This document shows positions 7,187-13,731 of a stretch of 14,617 nucleotides of DNA, piece after piece. The stretch's first letter is position 1. Each line of letters opens with the position of its first letter. A model generated the notes under the pieces. That model saw nothing but the letters and a program-made list of their open reading frames with translations, did not search any database and was not told the DNA's origin. Source of the stretch: Nevskia soli DSM 19509 (GTDB lineage Bacteria > Pseudomonadota > Gammaproteobacteria > Nevskiales > Nevskiaceae); contig NZ_JONR01000066.1 in NCBI RefSeq assembly GCF_000711955.1, positions 1 to 14,617 of the forward strand. Direction: 5' to 3'. The position numbers and the translations under genes are program-made.

Positions 7187-7564
7187 ATGCTGTTCCATTT
7201 CGCCGCCAATGCCGTGGTGGTATTCCACCTTGGCTTCATCCTCTTCGCCATTTTCGGCGGCTGGCTGGTGTTATGGCGCCCGCGCTGGGCCTGGCTGCAT
7301 GTTCCAGCCTGGGCCTGGGGCGTATGGATCGAACTGTCGCACCACATCTGCCCGCTGACGCCGCTGGAAAACCACTTCCGGGCCATGGCGGGTGAAGCCG
7401 GCTACGGCGGCAGCGGTTTCATCGATCACTACATCGTGCCGGTGATCTACCCGGCGGGCTTGCAACCGCAGCACCAAGTGGTGATGGCGGTGGTATTGCT
7501 GAGCATGAATGCGGTGCTTTATGTTGCGGCGTACATTCGGCATCGATCCAGGAAATGGCGCTGA
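7187..7564 (+). CDS. DUF2784 inner-membrane protein
   Basis: This encodes 125 residues with three to four hydrophobic helices: 3-27 (FHFAANAVVVFHLGFILFAI), 31-50, 80-92 and 97-117 (VMAVVLLSMNAVLYVAAYI). The polar motif between helices, IELSHHICPLTPLENHFR, with paired His and a Cys-Pro-Leu-Thr-x-x-Glu run, is the hallmark of the DUF2784 family; YGGSGFIDHYIVPVIYP is the second conserved block. The function is unknown; the conserved His, Cys and Glu facing one side suggest metal or quinone chemistry, but that is inference. There is no clear Shine-Dalgarno site before ATG 7187; a CGCTAAGCT stretch 15 bases upstream could be a -10-like element, implying a very short leader. It is convergent with the PRISE reductase, 36 bp away. 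Confidence 0.88.
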   Translation: MLFHFAANAVVVFHLGFILFAIFGGWLVLWRPRWAWLHVPAWAWGVWIELSHHICPLTPLENHFRAMAGEAGYGGSGFIDHYIVPVIYPAGLQPQHQVVMAVVLLSMNAVLYVAAYIRHRSRKWR

Positions 7565-7600
7565 ACGTCGTCGGTCATCGACTGGAGATACGCAAGCCGC

Positions 7601-8659
7601 TCAGGGAATGATGCGGCGGCGGCGCAGGTCGGCAAAGATGTTCATGAACATCGCCTCGGTCTCGACGTATTCATGGAAGCCGAAACGCCGCGCCTTGGAC
7701 CCGTCGGCAAACAGGTCGTAGTCCCAGGAAAAGACGAAATCACCGAAACCCCAGGAAGAGACGTCCCGGTATGGCGTGGGCTGCAAGTCATGCGTTTCGA
7801 TCATGGACTGCCACAATGGCTCCTTGTCGGCCATCACCACGTCGAGCGACATCGGCAATGGCGGCGCCACTTCCAGATCGAACCAGCGGGCGATCTTCGG
7901 CCACATTTCGCTCCAGCGAAACAGGTCACCGTTGTTGATGTTGAAGGCCTGGTTGGCGCAACGCGGATCAATGGCGGCCCAGACCGTGGCCTTGGCCAGC
8001 AGACCGGCGTCGGTCATCTCCAGCAGCTTGTCGTAGGCGCCGGGCTTGCCGGGAAAGCGCAACGGCAGGCCCAGCGCCTTCGACATCGAGGCATAGACGG
8101 CGATGACGATGGCCAGGTTCATCGGGTTGCCGAGGGCGAAGCCGCCGACCACCGAAGGGCGGATCGCCGACCAGCTCCAGGCCTTGCCGCGCCGGCGTTG
8201 CTCGAGAAAATCCTGCTGATCGACGTTGAACTCGGGCGGCATGTGCCCGGCGTCGGTCTCGCGCGCCGGCGTCTTGAACGGGCCCAGGTGTGCGCCATAA
8301 ACCTTGTAGCCCTGCATCAGGCTGATATGGCGCAGGCCCACCGCCGCCGGCTCGACCGCTTCCACCACGTTGCCCAGCATGGCGAGATTGGGCGGCACCA
8401 GTTCGGCCCAGGTCGGTCGATCCTGGTAGGCGGCATAGAAGATGTGCGTGACCTGGCGCAGCTCGCTCAGCTTGGCGCGGCAGTCGTCGCGATCGAGCAG
8501 ATCGACCGCGATATGACGGATCCGTCCCGCGGCGGCACCACCGCGCCGGGACAGGCCGACGATGTCCCAGTCGCCCAGTGCGGCGAGGTGTTCGACCAGG
8601 TTGCGGCCGATGACGCCCTGGGCGCCGACCACCAGGGCGACCTTGTTTGCCGTGCTCAT
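7601..8659 (-). CDS. PRISE-type short-chain dehydrogenase/reductase (NAD(P)-dependent enone reductase-like)
   Basis: This encodes 352 residues. ATG at 8659 follows GGGAG with five bases of spacing. It has a Rossmann start VALVVGAQGVIGRNLVEHL (GxxGxxG, Gly12-Gly18), IVGLSRR for cofactor choice (the Arg pair favours NADPH), and THIFYAAYQ. HISLMQGYKVYGAHLGPF follows, with Lys119 in the place of the PRISE catalytic Lys, then WSAIRPSVVGGFALGNPMNL. This is the progesterone 5-beta-reductase/iridoid synthase-like group of extended SDRs, which reduce activated C=C bonds. The usual Tyr of the F-Y-Y-D motif is replaced: here it reads FNVD (144-147). It lies 21 bp downstream of the MFS gene on the same strand, so it is probably co-transcribed with it and controlled by the divergent LysR. 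The substrate is unknown. Confidence 0.87.
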   Translation of the reverse strand: MSTANKVALVVGAQGVIGRNLVEHLAALGDWDIVGLSRRGGAAAGRIRHIAVDLLDRDDCRAKLSELRQVTHIFYAAYQDRPTWAELVPPNLAMLGNVVEAVEPAAVGLRHISLMQGYKVYGAHLGPFKTPARETDAGHMPPEFNVDQQDFLEQRRRGKAWSWSAIRPSVVGGFALGNPMNLAIVIAVYASMSKALGLPLRFPGKPGAYDKLLEMTDAGLLAKATVWAAIDPRCANQAFNINNGDLFRWSEMWPKIARWFDLEVAPPLPMSLDVVMADKEPLWQSMIETHDLQPTPYRDVSSWGFGDFVFSWDYDLFADGSKARRFGFHEYVETEAMFMNIFADLRRRRIIP

Positions 8660-8680
8660 GCGAACTCCCGAAACAATGGA

Positions 8681-9865
8681 TCAGGCCATCGCGAGCTGCG
8701 GCGCGCGGCGGTCCATCAAGGCGGAGAGCGCGGTGAGCGCCAGCCCCGCAAGGGCGACGGCGGCGCCGGCGAACGGCAGCGCGGTGAGCGGCGCGCCCTG
8801 GGTGATGACCACGCCGCCGAGCCAGGCGCCGAGCGCGTTGCCGAGGTTGAAAGCGCCGATGTTGAGGGTGGAAGCGAGGTTGGGCGCTTCGGCCGCTTTC
8901 GCGACTACACGCATCTGCAGGGGCGGCACGGTGGCGAAGGCGAATACACCCCAGACGAAGACCGTGACCATGGCCGGCACCACCATACGGCTGGTGTAGG
9001 AGAACGCGAGCAGCACCAAGGCCAGGGCGGCGAGGATGCCCATCAGGGCGGGCATCAGCTTCCAGTCGGCCAGCTTGCCCCCGAGGGTGTTGCCGATGGT
9101 GAGGCCGACGCCGAACAGCAGCAGGATGCCGGTGACCGCATGCGGGGAAACCTTCGTCACCTGCTCGAGGATCGGAGCGATGTAGGTGAACACGGTGAAG
9201 ACGCCGCCGAAGCCGAGCACGGTCATGCCCAGTGCGATCCATACCTGCGGTTTGCGCAGCACGGCGAACTCATGCATCAGGTGCGTCTTCGGCAACGGAA
9301 GCTTCGCCGGCACGAAGGCGGCCACGGCGGCGAAGGCCAGCACGCCGATGGCGCTGACCGCCCAGAAGGTGGCCCGCCAGCCGGCGGCCTGGCCCAGCGC
9401 GGTACCGGCCGGGACGCCGAGCACATTGGCCAGGGTCAGCCCGGTGAACATCAGGGCGATGGCCTGGGCCTGGCGATTGGCCGGCACCAGGCTGGCGGCG
9501 ACAACGGAGCCGATGCCGAAGAAGGCCCCATGGCAGAACGCCGCCACCACCCGCGCCGACAGCAGCCAGCCGTAGCCAGGCGCCAGTGCCGACAACACAT
9601 TGCCGAGAATGAACAAACCCATCAGCCCCATCAACGCCAGCTTGCGCGGCATGCCGGCGGTGACGATGGCGAGGATCGGCGCGCCGATGGCCACGCCGAG
9701 GGCGTAGCCGGTGACCAGCAGGCCAGCCGAGGGAATGCTCACCCGCAGGTCGGCGGCGACTTCAGGCAGCAGGCCCATGATGACGAATTCGGCGGTGCCG
9801 ATGCCGAAGGCGGCGAGCGCCAGGGCGATCAGCGGCAGGGGAAGGGATTTGCTGGCGGCGTTCAA
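8681..9865 (-). CDS. MFS efflux permease, AraJ/DHA1-type
   Basis: This encodes 394 residues from TTG at 9865, which has AGGA five bases upstream. A longer ATG form from 9952 would add 29 polar residues and run into the divergent regulatory region. From LPLIALALAAFGIGTAEFVIMG (TM1) there are twelve hydrophobic helices in two six-helix halves, with GLLPEVAADL after TM1, SARVVAAFCHGAFFGIGSV (TM4) and NVLGVPAGTALGQAAGWRATF at TM5-6, the antiporter motif C region. This is the drug/sugar efflux branch (AraJ, PbuE, Cml-like), using proton antiport at the inner membrane. The gene leads an operon with the PRISE reductase and is divergent from a LysR gene, a layout typical of inducible export or resistance modules. 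The exported compound is unknown. Confidence 0.92.
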   Translation of the reverse strand: MNAASKSLPLPLIALALAAFGIGTAEFVIMGLLPEVAADLRVSIPSAGLLVTGYALGVAIGAPILAIVTAGMPRKLALMGLMGLFILGNVLSALAPGYGWLLSARVVAAFCHGAFFGIGSVVAASLVPANRQAQAIALMFTGLTLANVLGVPAGTALGQAAGWRATFWAVSAIGVLAFAAVAAFVPAKLPLPKTHLMHEFAVLRKPQVWIALGMTVLGFGGVFTVFTYIAPILEQVTKVSPHAVTGILLLFGVGLTIGNTLGGKLADWKLMPALMGILAALALVLLAFSYTSRMVVPAMVTVFVWGVFAFATVPPLQMRVVAKAAEAPNLASTLNIGAFNLGNALGAWLGGVVITQGAPLTALPFAGAAVALAGLALTALSALMDRRAPQLAMA

Positions 9866-9943
9866 GGTTTTCCTGGGCTGGGGTGGAAGGGAATTTTCAG
9901 TGCGCGCATCATGATCTTTTCCACCAGCAAACAGAATCCGCAT

Positions 9944-9979
9944 TTTGATCAAACCATCTGTTCCATATCATTGAAGATG
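9944..9979. promoter_or_regulatory. Divergent control region: palindrome plus LysR-type dyad
   Basis: In the gap between the MFS operon and the LysR gene are a perfect 10-bp palindrome TTTGATCAAA (9944-9953) and a dyad CATCT-N15-AGATG (9955-9979). LysR regulators usually bind interrupted dyads in exactly this position and often repress their own gene. That these bases are the site is inference. Confidence 0.4.
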
Positions 9980-9999
9980 CGCAGTCACGGCGCTAAGCT
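9971..9999 (+). promoter_or_regulatory. Possible promoter of the LysR gene
   Basis: TTGAAG and TAAGCT are spaced by 17 bp, and the -10 ends 32 bp before the GTG start. The match to consensus is modest. The -35 overlaps the right arm of the dyad at 9955-9979, which would suit autorepression. Confidence 0.3.
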
Positions 10000-10031
10000 G
10001 AAAGTAATCCCCGCCCCGCACCGGAACCGCC

Positions 10032-11039
10032 GTGGCCCCCGAAACCGTGGAACTGCCGGACCTGATGCTGTTCATCCATGCCGTCGCCGCCGGCAGCCTT
10101 TCGGCGGCCGGCCGCACCCTGAAGATTTCGCCGGCGGTGGCGAGCAAGCGCCTGACCCGGCTGGAACGTTGTCTGGGCGTGCGCCTGCTGCAGCGCAGCT
10201 CGCGGCGCCTGGGGCTGACCGAGGCGGGCGCGACCTACTACGAGCGCGTGGCGCCCCTGCTGGGCCAGTTGCAGGAAGCGGCGGTGGCCGCTTCCGGCGA
10301 TACCGCCGCGGTACAGGGCACGCTGCGCATCACCGCAACGCATGCCTTTGGCCGGCGCTGGCTGGGACCGCTGGCAGCGGACTTCGCCCGCCTGCATCCG
10401 CAGGTGGCGGTGAACCTGCATCTCAACGACGAGGTGGTGGACCTGCTCGGCGGCGGCTTCGACCTCGCGGTGCGCATCGGCCGGCCGCAGGATTCCAGCC
10501 TGATCGCGCGCCGCGTGGCGCGCAGCCACATGGTGCTGGTCGCCTCGCCCGCCTACCTGAAGAAGCACGGCAGGCCACGTCTGCCGACGGATCTGGCGCG
10601 GCACCGCTGCATTCCCCTGCTGCGTCCCGGGCGCAGCAGCGCCAGCTGGAATTTCCGCACGCCGGAGGGGCCCCTGAGCCTCGGCATCGACGGCACGCTG
10701 GGCAGCGACAGCGGCGAACTGGTCTACGACTGGGCGCGCCTCGGCGAGGGCATCACGCGCAAGTCCATCTGGGACGTGGCCGACGAGCTCATCGCCGGCC
10801 GGCTGGTAACCGTGCTCGATCGGTATGTCGACGAGCCGGCGGACATCCACGCCGTCTATCCGAGCCGGCGCTTCGTGCCGCTGCGCGTACGCCGCTTCAT
10901 CGAGCACATGGAGGCGCGGCTGGCCAGGGCGGAACCCGGCGTGCTCGCCGCGGCGAGCCGGCGGGAACGCGGCAAGGGCTCCAGGAAATCCGGCGGCTTG
11001 AGCATTGACGCGGAAACCGCGAGTATCCAGAAAAAGTAA
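10032..11039 (+). CDS. LysR-family transcriptional regulator
   Basis: This encodes 335 residues from GTG at 10032; GGAA seven bases upstream is a weak ribosome site. The winged helix-turn-helix is at about 6-65: LMLFIHAVAAGSLSAAGRTL, then ISPAVASKRLTRLERCLGVR and LLQRSSRRLGLTEAG. Residues about 94-300 are the periplasmic-binding-protein-like effector domain (GTLRITATHAFGRRWLGPLA, FDLAVRIGRPQDSSLIARR, HMVLVASPAYLKKHGRP). It is close to the CrgA/PA2758-type group of LysR regulators. The C-terminus carries a 35-residue basic, Ser-rich tail with less biased codons than the rest, longer than usual for the family (about 300). Its divergent position makes the MFS-PRISE operon its likely target. Confidence 0.92.
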   Translation: MAPETVELPDLMLFIHAVAAGSLSAAGRTLKISPAVASKRLTRLERCLGVRLLQRSSRRLGLTEAGATYYERVAPLLGQLQEAAVAASGDTAAVQGTLRITATHAFGRRWLGPLAADFARLHPQVAVNLHLNDEVVDLLGGGFDLAVRIGRPQDSSLIARRVARSHMVLVASPAYLKKHGRPRLPTDLARHRCIPLLRPGRSSASWNFRTPEGPLSLGIDGTLGSDSGELVYDWARLGEGITRKSIWDVADELIAGRLVTVLDRYVDEPADIHAVYPSRRFVPLRVRRFIEHMEARLARAEPGVLAAASRRERGKGSRKSGGLSIDAETASIQKK

Positions 11040-11070
11040 AGCTGTCGCAGCCAGCGGGAAACGGGATCCG

Positions 11071-11949
11071 ATGAAAAGCAGGCCGGTGCGCGTGCACCTG
11101 GGGGACATCGACGCGATCAAGCTCGGCATGAGCCGCTTCAGCCTGCGCGATCCCTATTACCTGGTCCTGACCATTTCCTGGCCGGTGTTCTTCGCCCTGA
11201 CGGTCTCGTTCTACCTCACCACCAACCTGATTTTCGCCCTCGCCTACTACGCGGTCCCCGGCTGCATCAACAACGCGCGGCCGGGGGTGTTCGTCGATCA
11301 CTTCTTCTTCAGCATCGAGACACTGGCCACGGTGGGCTACGGGGTAATGAGTCCGGCCAATATCTACGGCCATATCGTGGCCTCGACCGAGATCATCTTC
11401 GGCCTGATGAGCATGGCGGTGATCACCGGCCTGGTCTTCACCCGCTTCTCGCGGCCGCGGCCGCGCCTGCTGTTCAGCCAGGTGGCGGTGGTAGCGCCTT
11501 ATGAGCTGCACCCGGCGCTGATGGTGCGCGTGGTCAACCAGCGGCACGGCACGGTGGCCGAGGCGACGGCGCGGATGACGCTGCTGCGCCGCACGCGGAT
11601 GCCTGACGGCAAGATCCTGCGGCGCTTCATCGACCTGCGGCTGGAGCGGCCCAGCACGCCGATCCTCAGCCTGTCGTGGAGCCTGATCCACCTGATCGAC
11701 GAGACCAGTCCGCTGTGGGGCGCGACGGCGGAGACCCTGGAACAGGAAAGCATCCTGCTGGTCGCCTCGATCAGCGGCTACGACGAATCGATCTCGGCCA
11801 ACGTGGTGGCGCGGCAGACCTATTCGGCGCGCAAGGTGCTGTTCGATCACGAATTCATCGACGTGATGGACCAGTTGCCCACCGGGGAGGTGGTGCTGGA
11901 CATGGCGCGCTTCCATGAAACGGTGCCGGTGGTGCGGCCCGTCACATGA
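11071..11949 (+). CDS. KirBac-type inward-rectifier potassium channel
   Basis: This encodes 292 residues from ATG at 11071, close to the 295 of KirBac3.1. An in-frame TTG at 11005 would add 22 basic residues and overlap LysR, but that part uses AT-rich codons unlike the rest, so the ATG is preferred. Parts in order: slide helix region SRFSLRDPYY (21-30), TM1 from LVLTISWPVFFALTVSFYL (31-49), pore helix FFFSIETLA with selectivity filter TVGYG (87-91), and TM2 about 100-125. The cytoplasmic immunoglobulin-like Kir domain follows (RPRPRLLFSQVAVVAPYE, LRRFIDLRLERPSTPILSL, SLIHLIDETSPLWG). It forms a tetrameric K+ channel in the inner membrane; its physiological role in bacteria is poorly known. 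It follows LysR by 31 bp and could share its transcript. Confidence 0.95.
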   Translation: MKSRPVRVHLGDIDAIKLGMSRFSLRDPYYLVLTISWPVFFALTVSFYLTTNLIFALAYYAVPGCINNARPGVFVDHFFFSIETLATVGYGVMSPANIYGHIVASTEIIFGLMSMAVITGLVFTRFSRPRPRLLFSQVAVVAPYELHPALMVRVVNQRHGTVAEATARMTLLRRTRMPDGKILRRFIDLRLERPSTPILSLSWSLIHLIDETSPLWGATAETLEQESILLVASISGYDESISANVVARQTYSARKVLFDHEFIDVMDQLPTGEVVLDMARFHETVPVVRPVT

Positions 11950-12061
11950 CTTTACGTAAATGGTTTGCGCGTGAGGGGGAAGCTTGCGGTGGTGACAGGC
12001 CAGTACGGCACTTCCCCGTTTCAGAATTGAGTGGGGAGGCGCGATCGCAAGCATCAGCAAT

Positions 12062-12103
12062 GCCTCAATTCCACAAAAAAAGCAAGATACGTTTTTGTGA
12101 GGC
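12062..12103. promoter_or_regulatory. AT-rich inverted repeat upstream of the Rieske gene
   Basis: CACAAAAA (12072-12079) pairs with TTTTTGTG (12092-12099), and GCCT (12062-12065) pairs with AGGC (12100-12103) with a bulge. It sits 112 bp beyond the KirBac stop and about 120 bp before the Rieske ATG. It may end the channel transcript or form an operator or leader structure for the oxygenase. There is no separate T-run after the stem. The 272-bp gap around it holds no other gene; a GCCGGC-aat-GCCGGC hairpin lies at 12185-12199. Confidence 0.4.
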
Positions 12104-12221
12104 AATTCCCCCAATCTCCTTTCATGATCAGGCTCCCGAGGTGCATCCGTTGTCCGGAATCCGCCGGGACCGAACCCGCCAGCCGCCGGCAATGCCGGCA
12201 CCCGCTCAAGAGGACAGATTC

Positions 12222-13232
12222 ATGAACGCTCCGATCAAATTGCAGCTTCTGCTCGACTCCCAGCGGCTGGAGCGCAATCCCTTCCCGATTCCGACCGGCT
12301 GGTTCTTCGCCGGCTACTCGGACAGCATCCAGCCCGGCGAAGTGAAGAACATCAATTTCCTCGACCAGGAATGGGTCATGTTCCGCGGCGAGAACGGCAC
12401 GGTCGGCATCACCGATCCCTATTGCCCGCACCTGGGCGCGCACCTGGGCCACGGCGGCAAGGTGGTGGGCGACAACATCCGCTGCACCTTCCATCACTGG
12501 GAGTACGGCGCCGACGGCTTCTGCAAGCACATCCCCTACGCCAAGGTGATGCCGCCGATCACCAAGAAGCAGCCGATCCTGCGCACCCTGCCGGTGCAGG
12601 AGCGCTACGGCCTGATCTGGGCCTGGTACCACCCGCAGGCGGAAGACCCGCAGTGGGAGCTGCCGGCGATCCCGGAGATGGAAGAGGCGGGCTACGTCAA
12701 GCCGCGCCGCTGGAGCGGTTCGGTCAACACCGCAATCCAGGAAGTGGCCGAGAACGGCGTCGACAACGTGCATTTGAAGTACCTGCACGGCGCGCCGATC
12801 GTGCCGCCGACCACGGCGACCTTCGAAGACCACAAGATGCAGATCAACATCGGCATGGGCTACATCATCGGCGACATGTACGGCCCCGGCCTGAACGTGA
12901 TGCGCTTCACCAAGGACGGCATCACCGCCACCATGATCTCCTACTCGGTGCCGATCACGCGCGACCAGACGCAGATGAACATGAGCTTCACCTACAAGGA
13001 CTATCCCCAGGGCAGCAAGGAGCGGGCGATCGCCGAGCACCTGGTGGCGCACGCCATCGGCGAGGCCGATGGCGAGGATAGCGCCGGCTTCGAGAGCGTC
13101 GACATGATCGTGTGGAACAACAAGAAGTACCGCGCCAAGCCGTTGCTGTGCGACGGCGACGGCCAGATCATCAAGTACCGCCAGTGGTTCAAGCAGTTCT
13201 ACCCGGGCTGGGAAAATTCCGACAAGATTTGA
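12222..13232 (+). CDS. Rieske non-heme iron oxygenase, KshA/Neverland-like
   Basis: This encodes 336 residues. ATG at 12222 follows AGAGGAC with good spacing; the frame is open upstream but those codons are non-coding in character. The Rieske [2Fe-2S] site is Cys68-x-His70 and Cys88-x2-His91 (DPYCPHLGAHLGHGGKV, IRCTFHHWEYG). The mononuclear iron site is Asp181-x2-His184-x4-His189 (ENGVDNVHLKYLHG) with the third ligand Asp294 in ESVDMIVWNNKKY. The spacing and the C-terminal IIKYRQWFKQFYPG block resemble 3-ketosteroid 9-alpha-hydroxylase oxygenase (KshA) and the Neverland/DAF-36 sterol desaturases, rather than ring-hydroxylating dioxygenase alpha subunits. It is a monooxygenase/desaturase-type enzyme needing an electron-transfer chain; the ferredoxin downstream is the obvious donor. 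The substrate, perhaps a steroid or terpenoid ring, is not proven. Confidence 0.92.
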   Translation: MNAPIKLQLLLDSQRLERNPFPIPTGWFFAGYSDSIQPGEVKNINFLDQEWVMFRGENGTVGITDPYCPHLGAHLGHGGKVVGDNIRCTFHHWEYGADGFCKHIPYAKVMPPITKKQPILRTLPVQERYGLIWAWYHPQAEDPQWELPAIPEMEEAGYVKPRRWSGSVNTAIQEVAENGVDNVHLKYLHGAPIVPPTTATFEDHKMQINIGMGYIIGDMYGPGLNVMRFTKDGITATMISYSVPITRDQTQMNMSFTYKDYPQGSKERAIAEHLVAHAIGEADGEDSAGFESVDMIVWNNKKYRAKPLLCDGDGQIIKYRQWFKQFYPGWENSDKI

Positions 13233-13269
13233 GCCGTTCCCGCAAGGGTCTGTTGACCCTAATATCGAC

Positions 13270-13308
13270 GACGCGCGCATGGTCATGGCTGTGCGCGCGT
13301 CTCTTTTT
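13270..13308 (+). terminator. Intrinsic terminator between oxygenase and ferredoxin genes
   Basis: GACGCGCGCA (13270-13279) and TGCGCGCGTC (13292-13301) form a perfect 10-bp GC-rich stem around a 12-base loop, followed by CTTTTT (T-run 13304-13308). The T-run ends just before the ferredoxin ribosome site GGAGAG (13309-13314). A smaller hairpin AGGGTC-TGTT-GACCCT lies upstream at 13245-13260. The signal should end or attenuate the oxygenase transcript before the ferredoxin gene. Confidence 0.8.
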
Positions 13309-13322
13309 GGAGAGTTGAAGAA

Positions 13323-13649
13323 ATGGCCGTGGAAGTACTCGCCACCGACCGCGACGGCACCGCGCACAAACTCGAAGCCGAACGCGGCCGTCCGCTGATG
13401 GAGGTGTTGCGTGAAGCCAACCTGGGCGTGGAAGGCACCTGCGGCGGCGCCTGCGCCTGCGGCACCTGCCACGTCTATGTCGGCGCGGCCTGGGCCGAGC
13501 GCCTGCTGGCGAAGAGCGAGGACGAGCAGATGATGCTGGACGCCATCGCCGAACTGGTCGAGGTGCGTCCCGCTTCGCGCCTGTCCTGCCAGATTCCGGT
13601 CAGCGAGGAACTCAGCGGTATCGAGGTGGAGATCGGGCCGGTTCCCTGA
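13323..13649 (+). CDS. [2Fe-2S] ferredoxin, adrenodoxin/bacterial P450-ferredoxin type
   Basis: This encodes 108 residues from ATG at 13323, preceded by GGAGAG with eight bases of spacing. The cluster ligands are Cys40-x5-Cys46-x2-Cys49 (TCGGACACGTCHVYVG) and Cys89 (SRLSCQIPV), the adrenodoxin/putidaredoxin/terpredoxin pattern; an extra Cys44 lies between the first two. The acidic stretch KSEDEQMMLDAI (65-76) is the usual docking helix for the reductase and oxygenase. It passes single electrons from a flavoprotein reductase to an oxygenase. The Rieske oxygenase 90 bp upstream is the obvious partner. No reductase is in the window, so a shared one elsewhere is likely. The terminator just ahead implies read-through or a separate promoter. 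Confidence 0.92.
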   Translation: MAVEVLATDRDGTAHKLEAERGRPLMEVLREANLGVEGTCGGACACGTCHVYVGAAWAERLLAKSEDEQMMLDAIAELVEVRPASRLSCQIPVSEELSGIEVEIGPVP

Positions 13650-13731
13650 AGGCGGCACCTGACGCGTCGCCGCTGCACTCCAGGCGACCGCTTGCGTTAC
13701 GCTCCTGTCATCCGTAGCACAGGAGCAATCG

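Noticed and set aside
9866..9952. Longer MFS start at ATG 9952
   Set aside because: It would add 29 polar residues before TM1 and overlap the divergent regulatory sites; TTG 9865 has a better ribosome site and gives the usual family length.
7673..11008. Open frame of 1111 codons on the plus strand
   Set aside because: It lies antisense to the MFS and PRISE genes and then out of frame through LysR; its composition is His/Gln/Arg/Gly-rich with no recognisable domain, a known effect of high-GC third-position bias.
10897..12201. Open frame of 434 codons on the minus strand
   Set aside because: Antisense to the KirBac channel gene, which has the TVGYG filter; the frame shows only composition-driven repeats of Arg, His and Asp.
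11946..12221. N-terminal extension of the Rieske gene
   Set aside because: The frame is open but the codons are non-coding in character, include the AT-rich inverted repeat, and a good ribosome site sits at ATG 12222.
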